Assembly: GCA_963766445.1 (NCBI GenBank)
Contig: CAVXZW010000019.1
Coordinates: 286,418-350,417 of the forward strand
Origin: JAICYJ01 sp963766445
Lineage (GTDB): Bacteria > Actinomycetota > Thermoleophilia > Gaiellales > JAICJC01
Length of the DNA: 64,000 bases
Reading direction: 5' to 3'
Shown here: positions 8,010 through 17,000 of the stretch, in pieces
Layout of the letters: every line of letters starts with the position of its first letter
How positions within the stretch are numbered: position 1 is the first letter of the stretch
Position numbers and translations under genes: made by a program
The notes under the pieces: generated by a model
What the model saw: only the letters and a program-made list of their open reading frames with translations
What the model was told of the DNA's origin: nothing
Databases searched by the model: none

Positions 8010-9626
8010 ATGAGCACCCCCGAGGCAACCCGCGTGCGCACCGGCGCCGACGCGCTGGTGGCCGCGCTCGAGGCGCACGGCGTCGAGGTCGTCTTCGGCA
8101 TCCCCGGCCAGCACGCGCTCAGCCTCTGGGAGGCCCTCCGCGGCTCCTCGATCCGACCGATCGTCGTCCGCCACGAACAGGCCGCCGCCTTCGCCGCTGT
8201 CGGCTACGCACGCACCTCCGACCGTGTCGGCGTCTGCATCACCAGCACCGGCCCCGGCGCCTTCAACGCCTTCGCCGGCATGGGCGAGGCCGACGCGTCC
8301 AACCTGCGCATCCTGCACATCACCACCCAGGTGCCGAGCGACGCCGGCGAGCGGGGCTGGATGCACGAGACCGTCGGTCAGTCCAGCGCCTTCCAGGCCG
8401 TCACCCGCCATCACCTCCGCCCTCTCACCACCGCCGCGCTGGCCGCCGCAGTCGACGAGGCGCTGTGCGCGATCGCCTGCCGTCCCGGCCCGGCCATGAT
8501 CGAGGCGATGACCACGGTGCTGACCGCCCCCGCCGAACCTGCCGAGGTCGCGGTGACGCGCCTGTCCCCGCCGGCGCCCGACCCGGCGGCCATCGGGCGC
8601 GTCCGAGAGCTGCTGGCCGGCGCTCAGGCGCCGCTCGTGTTCGCCGGCGGCGGTGCTCGCCTGCACGCCGCCCGTGTCGCCGAGCTGGCCGAGGCGCTGG
8701 ACGCGCCCGTCGTCACCAGCTTCAACGGCAAGGGCGTGCTGCCGCCCGGGCACGCGCTCCACGCCGGCTCCTCCTGCGAGGAGCCCTCCATCCGCCGCCT
8801 GGTCGCCACGAGCGACGTCTGCGTCGCCCTCGGCACCCGCTTCTCGGAGGAGCCCACCTGCCACTGGGCCGTCGAGATCCCGCGCGCGCTCGTCCAGGTC
8901 GACCTCGACCCGGCCCGCATCGGCCGCAACTACCCCGTCGTCGAGGGGATCGTCGCCGACGTCGGCCGCTTCTGCGAGGCCCTGCTCGAGGCCGGCGTCA
9001 CCGCCGGAGCCAGGGACGGCGTCGCGGCAGCCCGTGCCGCGCTGGCCGGCCGCCAGTCGGAGGTGGCCGCCCATGGCTTCGCCGCCGAGCGCGAGCTGAT
9101 GCACCAGCTCGACGCGGCCCTCCCCGACGACGCGCTGGTGATCGCCGACATGACCATCCAGTCCTACTGGGGCGTGCTCTACCTGGACGCCAGGCGCCCC
9201 GGCGGCTACGCGTATCCGATGAGCGGCGCGCTCGGCTCCGGCCTGCCCACCGCGCTCGGCGCCGTCGCCGCGAACCCCGACGCGCCGGTCGTTGTCCTTG
9301 CCGGCGACGGCGGCTTCCTGATGGGCGGCCATGAGCTTGCCACCGCTCAGCAGAACGGCCTGCACTTCGTCACGCTGCTCGTCAACGACAGCGCCTTCGG
9401 CGTGCTCAAGAACTATCAGATGTCCGCCTACGGCCACTCCAGCTCGGTCGACCTGCGCTCGCCCGACTTCGAGCAGCTGGCCGCCGGCTACGGCGTCGGC
9501 TACCGCCGCATCGAGGACACCTCGCAGGCCGGCGACGCGCTGCGCGAGGCGATCGCCGGCCGGGGCGGCGGATGCCGCCTGATCGAGCTGCAGACCGAGC
9601 TCGCGGCACCTCCGCAGTCGATCTGA
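8010..9626 (+). CDS. Thiamine-diphosphate enzyme, acetolactate-synthase-like
   Basis: 538 residues with the three ThDP-family domains. The PYR domain has the activating Glu in VVRHEQAAAFA (Glu56), the central domain has APLVFAGGGA, and the PP domain has the diphosphate motif GDGGFLMGG about 430-440 followed by NDSAFGVLKNYQ. The family includes acetolactate synthase, benzoylformate decarboxylase, sulfoacetaldehyde acetyltransferase and oxalyl-CoA decarboxylase. No regulatory-subunit gene (ilvH) accompanies it, and a class III aminotransferase follows 21 bases later. A catabolic 2-oxo-acid decarboxylase or lyase is therefore at least as likely as branched-chain synthesis. Confidence 0.85.
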   Translation: MSTPEATRVRTGADALVAALEAHGVEVVFGIPGQHALSLWEALRGSSIRPIVVRHEQAAAFAAVGYARTSDRVGVCITSTGPGAFNAFAGMGEADASNLRILHITTQVPSDAGERGWMHETVGQSSAFQAVTRHHLRPLTTAALAAAVDEALCAIACRPGPAMIEAMTTVLTAPAEPAEVAVTRLSPPAPDPAAIGRVRELLAGAQAPLVFAGGGARLHAARVAELAEALDAPVVTSFNGKGVLPPGHALHAGSSCEEPSIRRLVATSDVCVALGTRFSEEPTCHWAVEIPRALVQVDLDPARIGRNYPVVEGIVADVGRFCEALLEAGVTAGARDGVAAARAALAGRQSEVAAHGFAAERELMHQLDAALPDDALVIADMTIQSYWGVLYLDARRPGGYAYPMSGALGSGLPTALGAVAANPDAPVVVLAGDGGFLMGGHELATAQQNGLHFVTLLVNDSAFGVLKNYQMSAYGHSSSVDLRSPDFEQLAAGYGVGYRRIEDTSQAGDALREAIAGRGGGCRLIELQTELAAPPQSI

Positions 9627-9647
9627 GCGCCGCCTACAATCGCCTCA

Positions 9648-10958
9648 GTGGAAGCTGCCAACCTGACCGACGCGCAGCGCGTCGACTACTCGATGACGGC
9701 CGGCGACGCGCTGCCGGTGGCCGTTCGCGGTGTCGGCTGCAGGATCGAGACGGCGGACGGCCGCAGCTACCTGGACGCATGCGGCGGTGCCATGGTGATG
9801 CTGCTCGGCCACTGCCACCCGCGCGTGGTCGAAGCGCTCGCCCGCCAGACGCAGCAGCTCAACTTCACCTACCGCTTCTCGTTCCGCAACGAGCCGATGC
9901 TGGAGCTGGCCGAGCGGATCGCCGGCCGCGCACCCGGCGACCTCGAGTGGTCGTTCTTCAACTCCTCCGGCTCCGAGGCCAACGAGTCGGCGATGCATCT
10001 CGCCGTGCTCTACTGGGAGCTGATGGGCAAGCCGGCGAAGATCGAGTTCCTGTCGCGGGCCACCTCCTACCACGGCTCCACCCTGGGAGCGCTGTCACTG
10101 TCCGGTTCGCGCTGGCGCGCCCCGTTCGAGTCGCTGCTGCACAAGTACGCCGCCGTCCCCAACGCCGAGACGGCCGAACAGGGGGCCGCCGAGCTGGAGG
10201 CAGCCATCCTCAGCCGTGGCGCCGACCACGTCGCCGCATTCATCGTCGAGCCGGTAACCGGCTCATCGGGGGCCGCCGTCGACCTGCCGCCCGGCTACCT
10301 GCGGGCCGTCCGCGAGGTCTGCGACCGCCACCAGGTGCTGCTCGTCGCCGACGAGATCATCACCGCCTTCGGCCGCACCGGCCGTTGGTTCGCCGTCGAG
10401 CACCACCACGCCGTGCCCGACGTGATCACGTTCGGCAAGGGTATCGGCGGCGGCGTGCTGCCGCTTTCGGGGATGGTCGCGACCCGCGCCATCCGCGAGG
10501 TCGTGGGCGGTGCTCCCAACGGCTTCTCGTACGGGCACACGTTCTCCGGCTACCCGCTCGGCTGCGCCGTCGGCTGCGCGGTGATCGACACGATCGAGCA
10601 GGACGACCTGGTGGCCGAGGCCGACCGCAAGGGCGCGGTGATCCGGTCGCAGCTGGAGCAGATGTCCGCGCGTCACCCGCTCGTCTACGCGCTCCGTGGC
10701 CGCGGGCTGCTGCAGGGCATCGAGCTGCGCCATCCGGACAGCGGCGAGCGCTTCGCCGCGTCCCAACGGGTCACCGGGAAGGTCACGGCCGCCGCACGCG
10801 ACCGCGGCCTGATGATCTACCCGTGTCCGACGCCGATCCTGAACCAGCACATGGACGCGGTCATGCTGGCCCCGCCGCTGATCATCTCGGACGATGAGGT
10901 GGCCGAGATGCTGGGCGTGCTCGAGGAGTCGGTGGCCGCCGTCGAGGCCACCCTCTAG
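9648..10958 (+). CDS. Class III (omega) aminotransferase
   Basis: 436-residue PLP aminotransferase. It shows the N-terminal LDACGGAMVMLLGHCHPRVV segment, NSSGSEANESAMHLA for phosphate contacts, VADEIITAFGRTG with the PLP-ring Asp, and the Schiff-base Lys in ITFGKGIGGG at about residue 263. The family acts on omega-amino groups (GABA, beta-alanine, taurine, polyamine-derived or adenosyl-methionine donors). The start is GTG 9648. It follows the ThDP enzyme closely, suggesting a two-step pathway in which one enzyme makes or uses the 2-oxo acid or aldehyde of the other. The substrate cannot be assigned from sequence alone. Confidence 0.88.
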   Translation: MEAANLTDAQRVDYSMTAGDALPVAVRGVGCRIETADGRSYLDACGGAMVMLLGHCHPRVVEALARQTQQLNFTYRFSFRNEPMLELAERIAGRAPGDLEWSFFNSSGSEANESAMHLAVLYWELMGKPAKIEFLSRATSYHGSTLGALSLSGSRWRAPFESLLHKYAAVPNAETAEQGAAELEAAILSRGADHVAAFIVEPVTGSSGAAVDLPPGYLRAVREVCDRHQVLLVADEIITAFGRTGRWFAVEHHHAVPDVITFGKGIGGGVLPLSGMVATRAIREVVGGAPNGFSYGHTFSGYPLGCAVGCAVIDTIEQDDLVAEADRKGAVIRSQLEQMSARHPLVYALRGRGLLQGIELRHPDSGERFAASQRVTGKVTAAARDRGLMIYPCPTPILNQHMDAVMLAPPLIISDDEVAEMLGVLEESVAAVEATL

Positions 10959-11011
10959 CACCCTTCACAGATCCGATGCCGTCCGCGGCGGCGGCTAGCA
11001 TCGCCGCTCGG

Positions 11012-11887
11012 ATGATGACCGTCCACGCACCGATTGGGGTCCTGCTCGGTGGGCTGTTCCTGGTCGCCGGTGTCGGCAAGCTGGCGCGCCGGGAGGCGTT
11101 CGCCCAGGCGCTGGCCGGCTACCGCCTGGCGCGCCCGCGGCGGTTGGTGGCCTGGACGGTGCCGGCCGCCGAGATCGCGGTCGGCGCGGCGCTGGTGGCC
11201 GGCCTGCCCGCGGCCGGCTGGGCGGCACTGGCGCTGCTGGCGGTGTTCAGCCTCGCCCTCGGCGTGGAGCTTGCCGCCGGAACAGCGCCGCCGGCCTGCG
11301 GCTGCCTGCCCGGCTCGCGTCCGCCCGGGCCGCTCAGCCTGGTGCGAAACGCCCTGCTCGGCCTGGTGGCGGCGACCGCCGCGCTGGGGCTGCATCCCGC
11401 GCTGGGGCGGGCGTTCTGGACGGTCAGCTTCGTCGCCCTGTGGGCGGCGGTGCTGGGTCTGGCAGCACTGGTGCTGGCGCTCTACCGTCAGGTCGGGGTC
11501 CTGCACCTGCGGCTGGGGCCGGGTCACGCCTTCGAGCACGAGGCCGAGGGTCTGCCGCTGGGCGAGCCGGCACCCGACGGCATGGCCGGGCGGCTGGTGG
11601 TGTTCACGTCTCGCGACTGCCCGATCTGCGCGCAGATCGTGCCCGGCCTGCGGGCGCTTGCCTCCGACCACGCGGTCGCGGTCGAGCGCGTCCGCTATGA
11701 GGACGACCGCGGCCGGGAGCTGTACGAGCAGTTCCTGGTGCCGGGCACGCCCTACGCCGTGTACGTGGACGCCGCCGGATACGTGCGCGCCAAGGGCACC
11801 ATCAACACCCTGGAGCAGCTCGAGGGGCTGGTCGTGAGCGGCCGCGTCCGCGAGCGCGAGCAGCTGGTGGGCGACCGTGCTGCCTGA
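11012..11887 (+). CDS. MauE-like membrane protein fused to a thioredoxin-like domain
   Basis: About 291 residues. The first ~155 form four hydrophobic helices, with GVGKLARREAFAQAL and the CGCLPGSRPPG loop resembling MauE/DoxX-type redox membrane proteins. A fifth helix (about 140-165) leads to a thioredoxin-like domain with CPIC (Cys203, Cys206) in VVFTSRDCPICAQIV and the cis-Pro segment VPGTPYAVYVD. In classical mau operons MauE and the thioredoxin-like MauD are separate and help fold the disulfide-rich light chain. Here they are one chain, directly before a MauA-like gene whose start overlaps this stop. I infer a disulfide-forming or isomerising role for that partner. ATG 11012 is chosen; 10976 is an alternative 12 codons earlier. 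Confidence 0.78.
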   Translation: MMTVHAPIGVLLGGLFLVAGVGKLARREAFAQALAGYRLARPRRLVAWTVPAAEIAVGAALVAGLPAAGWAALALLAVFSLALGVELAAGTAPPACGCLPGSRPPGPLSLVRNALLGLVAATAALGLHPALGRAFWTVSFVALWAAVLGLAALVLALYRQVGVLHLRLGPGHAFEHEAEGLPLGEPAPDGMAGRLVVFTSRDCPICAQIVPGLRALASDHAVAVERVRYEDDRGRELYEQFLVPGTPYAVYVDAAGYVRAKGTINTLEQLEGLVVSGRVREREQLVGDRAA

Positions 11888-12476
11888 GGCGCGCACCCCC
11901 GCCGGCGAGCGCCTGGCCCGCCGCCTGGCGTCCTCCCACACCCGCCGTGGCTTCCTCGGCCGGCTCGGCGCAGCCGCGCTGGCGGCGGTCTCGGGCCGCC
12001 TGGCGGCGAGTGCCGTCTCGCCCGACACCGCCGACGCCCGCTACTACGGCTTCTGCGGCCACACCTACACGACGCACCACTGCCCGGGGCCGTACTTCCC
12101 GCCCCGCATCGACCTGCACGGCCGGCCGCTGCGGCCCAAGGACGGCCACCGGGTCGACAACCTCGGGCGCCTGGTCGATGCCGACGGCTACGTCGTCGAC
12201 GAGAGCGGCACCCGCCTGCGTGGCCCCACCGGGGAGCTCCTGCCGCGCGCGCCCCGCACCCGGCTCTGCCAGGACTGGGTGCGCGAGCGCTACGGCCTGA
12301 AGGCCCAGTTCGACGGCGGCTGGTATCGCTGCTGCGGCGGCACCATCCGCAAGCTGGTCGACTGCTGTGCGCACACCAGGACCCGGATCAACGGCGACGC
12401 CGCCCTGGTCGGCTACTGCTACAACGGCCGCCGCGTGTTCTGCGTCCTCTACTACCAGACGTCCACGCCGTGCTGA
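11877..12476 (+). CDS. Tat-exported cysteine-rich protein resembling methylamine dehydrogenase light chain (no TTQ Trp)
   Basis: 199 residues starting GTG 11877 inside the previous gene. A twin-arginine signal (TRRGFLGRLG, Arg23-Arg24) and alanine-rich h-region indicate export folded. The mature part has ten cysteines. The segment CQDW...CCGGTI...CC...GYCYNGRRVFCVLYY parallels the MADH beta chain CDYW...CDCSGGSL...SWVASCYN as I recall it from Paracoccus. At the position of the first TTQ tryptophan (four before CYN) this protein has Leu177. It ends before the region holding the second one, so a tryptophan tryptophylquinone is unlikely. No heavy chain or mauG is present nearby. Function is unknown; an exported redox or structural partner of the adjacent MauE-thioredoxin protein is the best inference. 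Confidence 0.7.
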   Translation: MLPEARTPAGERLARRLASSHTRRGFLGRLGAAALAAVSGRLAASAVSPDTADARYYGFCGHTYTTHHCPGPYFPPRIDLHGRPLRPKDGHRVDNLGRLVDADGYVVDESGTRLRGPTGELLPRAPRTRLCQDWVRERYGLKAQFDGGWYRCCGGTIRKLVDCCAHTRTRINGDAALVGYCYNGRRVFCVLYYQTSTPC

Positions 12477-12562
12477 CCGTCTCCCTCAACCCGGACGCGG
12501 CGCTGGCTGCGTGTGCGTTGATCGCCGGCGTGTCCGGTGCCTGGTCGCCCTGAGGGTTCTCG

Positions 12563-13882
12563 ATGGTGGAGACCATCGTCCCCGTCGTGCACGGGACACG
12601 CACATGGCTGCTGTCGCTCGCCCTGTTCACCGCAGGCGCTGTCGCCACCGCCGGTCTCCTGGGCCTGGCGCTGGGCGCGGCCCTGCCCGCGGGCGGAGCG
12701 ACAGTGGCCGCAGCCGTCGCCGTCTTCGCCCTGCTCGTGGCGGCCGCCGAGCTCGGCCTGCTGCGTCTGCCCCTGCCCCAGATGCGCCGGCAGGTGCCGG
12801 AGCGCTGGCGCGAGCGCTATCCGCAGCCGCTGACCGCGTTGCTCTACGGCGCCGGGCTCGGCTTCGGCTTCGCAACCTACATGCCCGTGGCGACCCTGCC
12901 GGTGGTGGCCGTGGGCGTCGCCGCGCTGGCCGGACCTGCGTCCGGCGCTGCCGTATTGGCCGCGTTCGGCCTGGGTCGGGGGGTGGCGCTGGCCGTGGCC
13001 ACCGCCCGCGTGCGAAGCCACGAGCAGGCCACCGCCAGGATCGAGTGGATGGCGAGATTGGCGGGCCGCCGCCGGCTGCGGCTGGCGAACGCGGCCGCGC
13101 TCGGGCTGCTGGGCTCGGTGCTGGCGATGGGCGCGGCTTCAGGCGTCGCCCAGGCCTCCGGCAAGATCGACCTCGGCACGCAACCGGTGGCGGATCCCTC
13201 GGCCGGCACCGGCGTGCTGGCGTTCGACCGGATCAACTCCGACGGATCGCTGACCGGCGTCGTCCGCTACAACGGCACGTTCACCGACCTGCCCGGCATG
13301 ACCCCGGATGTAAGCGGTACCAGCGTCGTGGTCGACACCGGCCCGGCCTTCGAGGTCCTCGACTACACGACCATGACCGTGCTGCAGACGCTGCCGCTGC
13401 AGGGTCGCGACCCCGCCCTGTCCAGGAGGTGGCTGGTCTACCGGCGAGTCAAGAACGCGCGTCGCCAGATCGTCCTCTACAACCTCCACACCGGCTCCGC
13501 GAGGGTGATCGCGCATTCGCGGCTGCGCACCGACCTGGGGCCGCCCGACATCTCCTATCCGCGCGTTGTCTACCACCGCACCACCGCCAGCAGCAGCTCG
13601 ATCACGGTCTACCGGATCGACCGCAGGAGCGTCCGATCACCGCGCACCACCAAGATCGACAGCTACTTCAACCCGTCCATCGACGGCACGTCGGTGATCT
13701 ACATCCGCCAGACGCTGCAGGGCATGCAGGTCGAGGTGCTGAACCTGAAAACGTCGCGCTCGCGCGCCATCTACTCGGTGAGCAAGGGCAGCGGCCGCTT
13801 CCTGTGGACGACCGCGATCTTCGGCGACCGCCGCTACTTCACGGTCTACAACTCAAGCACCTCGTCGATCCACCGCGGCTGA
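12563..13882 (+). CDS. Polytopic membrane domain fused to extracytoplasmic beta-propeller-like domain
   Basis: 439 residues. The first ~195 contain about six hydrophobic helices, with the internal segment LGFGFATYMPVATLPVVAV arranged like the CcdA/DsbD transporter core but with no cysteine at the usual Pro-Cys sites. The remaining ~240 residues are polar repeats (VVVDTGPAFEVLDYTTM, WLVYRRVKNARRQIVLYNL, VIYIRQTLQGMQVEVLNL), each resembling a TolB/WD-type blade, probably outside the membrane. ATG 12563 follows GAGGG with good spacing. It lies 86 bases after the MauA-like gene and probably belongs to the same operon. The MADH heavy chain is also a beta-propeller, so a functional analogy is tempting but unproven. 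Confidence 0.7.
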   Translation: MVETIVPVVHGTRTWLLSLALFTAGAVATAGLLGLALGAALPAGGATVAAAVAVFALLVAAAELGLLRLPLPQMRRQVPERWRERYPQPLTALLYGAGLGFGFATYMPVATLPVVAVGVAALAGPASGAAVLAAFGLGRGVALAVATARVRSHEQATARIEWMARLAGRRRLRLANAAALGLLGSVLAMGAASGVAQASGKIDLGTQPVADPSAGTGVLAFDRINSDGSLTGVVRYNGTFTDLPGMTPDVSGTSVVVDTGPAFEVLDYTTMTVLQTLPLQGRDPALSRRWLVYRRVKNARRQIVLYNLHTGSARVIAHSRLRTDLGPPDISYPRVVYHRTTASSSSITVYRIDRRSVRSPRTTKIDSYFNPSIDGTSVIYIRQTLQGMQVEVLNLKTSRSRAIYSVSKGSGRFLWTTAIFGDRRYFTVYNSSTSSIHRG

Positions 13883-13901
13883 GCGCTGCGATACTGCGCC
13901 C

Positions 13902-15335
13902 ATGAGCGCGTCGATGACCGGCCCCGGGCCTACCAGCGAGGAGCTGCGAGACGCGCTGGCCGAGGCCGCCTCCTGGGTGTCGGGGTACCTGGAGACCGTC
14001 TCGGAGCGCCCGGTCCTGGCGCAGGTCGAGCCGGGTGAGATCGCCGCCCGGCTGCCGCGCACCGCCCCGGACCGGGGCGAGCCGCTGGAGTCGATCATGG
14101 CCGACATCGATGCCCTGATCCTGCCGGGGATCACGCACTGGAACCACCCGGCCTTCTTCGCCTACTTCGGCATCACCGGCAGCGGTCCGGGCATCGTCGG
14201 CGAGCTGATCGCGAGCGCCCTCAACGTGAACGCGATGCTGTGGCGCACCTCTCCCGCGGCCACCGAGCTCGAGCAGCGCACGCTGGCGTGGGTGCTCGAC
14301 CTGCTGGGGCTGCCGGACGGATGGTTCGGCGAGATCACCGACACCGCATCCACCTCAACGATGTACGGCCTGGCGTGTGCCCGCGAGGCGGCCGGGCTCG
14401 ACATCCGCACGCGGGGGATGGCGGGCAGGGCCGACCTGCCACCGCTGCGCGTGTACGCATCGGCCGAGGCCCACTCGTCGGTGGATAAGGCCTGCATCAC
14501 GCTCGGCATCGGCCTGGACGGCCTCACCAAGATCGCGACCGACGGGAACCTGCGCATGCGTCCCGACCTGCTGTCCGAGGCGATCGCGGCAGATCTCGCC
14601 GCCGGCGTGCGGCCGCTGGCGGTCGTTGCCACGGTCGGCACCACCTCCACCACGAGCATCGACCCGGTCCCCGAGATCGCCGACATCTGCGCCCGCCACG
14701 GGCTCTGGCTGCACGTGGACGCGGCCTACGGCGGCGCCGCCGGACTGGTGGAGGCGACGCGGCCGTTGCTGGCAGGCTGCGAGCGCGCCGACTCGCTGGT
14801 GTTCAACCCTCACAAGTGGCTGTTCACGCCGGTCGACTGCAGCCTGCTCTACACGTCGCGCCCGGACGTGCTGCGGGAGGTGTTCGCCCTGGTTCCGTTC
14901 TACCTTACGACCGACGAGGCCGACGTCCTCAACCTGATGGACTACGGCCTGGCGCTGGGCCGGCGGTTCCGCGCGCTGAAGCTGTGGATGGTGATTCGTG
15001 CCTACGGCCGCGACGGCCTGGCTGAGCTGGTCTCGGGGCACATCGCGCTGGCGCAGCGCCTCGCAGAGGCGGTCGCCGCCGAGCCGGGCTGGGAGCTGGT
15101 GGCGCCGGTGCCGCTCTCGACCGTCTGCTTCCGGTCACATCCCGATGGCGTCGAGGACGAGCAGGAGCTCGAGCGTCTCAACGCCGCCCTCGTCGATCGC
15201 ATCAACCACAGCGGCACGGCGCTGGTGTCTCACACGAAGGTCAACGGCAGGTTCGCGATCCGCATCGCCATCGGAAATGCCGCCAGCCGCTGGGAGCACG
15301 TCGAGCGCACGTGGGACGCGCTGCGCGCGAGCTGA
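13902..15335 (+). CDS. Aromatic-L-amino-acid decarboxylase family (group II PLP decarboxylase)
   Basis: 477 residues with the fold I decarboxylase pattern: ITHWNHPAFFAYFGITGS near the N-terminus, HSSVDKACITLGIGL, HVDAAYGGAAGL with the ring-stacking and Asp contacts, and the PLP lysine in NPHKWLF (Lys305). This group decarboxylates L-tyrosine, tryptophan, DOPA or phenylalanine; the bacterial substrate cannot be read off directly. It starts 19 bases after the membrane-propeller gene. Production of aromatic amines here would fit with the amine-oxidising locus at 34.8-37.6 kb, but there is no direct linkage. Confidence 0.9.
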   Translation: MSASMTGPGPTSEELRDALAEAASWVSGYLETVSERPVLAQVEPGEIAARLPRTAPDRGEPLESIMADIDALILPGITHWNHPAFFAYFGITGSGPGIVGELIASALNVNAMLWRTSPAATELEQRTLAWVLDLLGLPDGWFGEITDTASTSTMYGLACAREAAGLDIRTRGMAGRADLPPLRVYASAEAHSSVDKACITLGIGLDGLTKIATDGNLRMRPDLLSEAIAADLAAGVRPLAVVATVGTTSTTSIDPVPEIADICARHGLWLHVDAAYGGAAGLVEATRPLLAGCERADSLVFNPHKWLFTPVDCSLLYTSRPDVLREVFALVPFYLTTDEADVLNLMDYGLALGRRFRALKLWMVIRAYGRDGLAELVSGHIALAQRLAEAVAAEPGWELVAPVPLSTVCFRSHPDGVEDEQELERLNAALVDRINHSGTALVSHTKVNGRFAIRIAIGNAASRWEHVERTWDALRAS

Positions 15336-15344
15336 GAATCCGCG

Positions 15345-15979
15345 CTAGTGGACGGTCGTGTTGGTCAGCTGGTCGGGGCCGAGCACGATGGCGACCCCGC
15401 TCGTGGCGTCGGACGGGACGCCGGTGGCCTGCGCGATCGGCACCGGCTTGCCCAGGCCCAGCTTCTTGGATACGGCCTTTGCCTGGGCCTCGTTCCCGGG
15501 CAGGTACACGACCTCGGTCTTCGTGATGCCGCTGGCGTTGCTGGTGTTGCCAACCGTCCATCCGGCCGCGCGCAGAACGGCCGCGTTGGAGGCGGCCGCG
15601 CCGTTTCCGCCAAAGCCGTTCAGCACGTCGACGGTGACCGTGTTCCACGCCACCGTGCTGTGCTTGGCGCTGCCGTTCCCACCGCCACCGCCACCGCCCC
15701 CGCCGTTGTTTCCGGCGTTGTCGGGCGCCGTTGTGACCGGCGGCGTCGTGACCGGCGTGGTCGCGGTGGCTGGACCCGACGCTCGAGAGCGCCCACAGAA
15801 ACGCCAGCAGCGCGAGCGCCAGTCCCACCACCGCCAGGATCCGCGCGGTGGACGGCGCGCCCAGCCGCGAGGGGATCCCCTGCGACTGCAAGCCGGCGTG
15901 CAAACCAGTCGTCGAGATGCTCCTCGCCGGTGTTTTCTTCGGCCTCGATCGGCCTGCTCCGGGTCTCAACTCGTGCCAT
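15345..15979 (-). CDS. Membrane protein with LytR C-terminal domain (two frame breaks)
   Basis: Three consecutive frames join into one plausible protein. They give MARVETRSRPIEAEENTGEE at the N-terminus, a transmembrane segment ILAVVGLALALLAFLWAL, a Thr/Pro/Gly linker with an eight-glycine run, and a C-terminal LytR_C domain containing TVDVLNGFGGNGAA and VVYLPGNEAQAKAVSKKLG. Frame changes fall near 15905-15912 and 15775-15782. LytR_C domains are extracellular and found in cell-wall assembly proteins, often attached to LCP enzymes; here the LCP catalytic part is absent. The gene is convergent with the decarboxylase. Frame breaks are likely sequence errors because all three pieces fit a normal architecture. 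Confidence 0.72.
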
Positions 15980-16011
15980 GTACCGAAAAACGATACCTCT
16001 AACATGCCCCG

Positions 16012-17000
16012 GTGGCGTGGGACGCTGTCAACAACTGGGTCGCTGAGGGTGACGTGCCGGGGGTCGCGGTCGCCGTCGTCGGACGCTCCGGCGTGGAGGA
16101 TCTGCACGTTCGCAGGCACCGCCAAAGCGGACTCCCTGTTCGCCCTGGCCTCGCTGACCAAGCCGATCGTTGCCATCGCGGCGCTGGTCGCGGCCGAGGA
16201 GGGCACGATCGAGCTGGACGCTCCGTGGGCGACCATCTGTCCGAATACCGCGACGTCGGCGCGCGCGAGCATCACCGCCCGCCATCTGCTCGCGCACGCC
16301 TCCGGCCTGCCCGAGACCGCCAAGGGCGTGCCGCCGCTGGAGGTGCAGCCGGTGCGGCCGCCGGCCACCCGCCGTGCCTACTCGAACGAGGGCTACCACG
16401 TGCTCGCCGCCCTGATCGAGGCGGCGTCGGGCATCGACTACCGTCGCTACGTGACCGAGGCGGTGCTGCGGCCGCTGGACATGGATGCGTTCCTGCCGCT
16501 GCCGGACGAGGAGTACGGCCGCGCGCTCGAGGTGCTGGAGCCGGGCCTGGTGGCTCCCGGTGTGCAGCTGTTCAACGGCCCGGAGTGGCGGCGCCGCGGG
16601 TCGGCCGCCGGAGGCTGCTTCGCGACCGCCGAGGCGTACGCCCAAGGTGGTGCAGCTGCTGCTGGCCGGCGGCGCGCCGCTGCTCTCGGCCGAGAGCGGG
16701 CGCGATCTGGCGTCGATCCAGTGGCCCGGGCTCGAGGGCGGCCTCGAGTCGTACCCGAAGCTGCACTGCCCCGACTGGGGGCTCGGGCTGAACGTCCGCG
16801 GCACCGGCGATCCCCACTGGTGCGGCGATGCGGTGTCGCCCGCCACGCTCTCGCACTTCGGCGCGTCGGGCACGCTGATGTGGGCCGACCCCGCGGCCGG
16901 CCGTGGGCTGGTGTGTCTCGCCAACCGCTCCACGTACTCGGGCTGGATGATGCGGCCCGGGCGCTGGGCGGACCTGACCGCGCAGGTGCTGGCGACGTGA
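16012..17000 (+). CDS. Serine hydrolase, beta-lactamase/penicillin-binding fold (two frame breaks)
   Basis: A class C beta-lactamase-like protein of about 329 residues. The GTG at 16012 gives VAWDAVNNWVAEGDVPGVAV; a one-base loss near 16109 moves the frame to FAGTAKADSLFALASLTKPIV, whose SLTK is the catalytic Ser-x-x-Lys. YSNEGYH is the second active-site element. An extra C near 16643 moves to a third frame with HFGASGTLMWADP, where HFGASG stands in for the KTG box. It ends GTGA, overlapping the NUDIX gene. No signal peptide is visible, so this is more probably a cytoplasmic esterase or amidase than a resistance enzyme. Confidence 0.8.

Noticed and set aside
7998..9437. 479-codon minus-strand frame opposite the ThDP enzyme
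   Set aside because: Fully antisense to a gene with clear ThDP motifs; low-complexity Gly/Ala/Asp/His composition.
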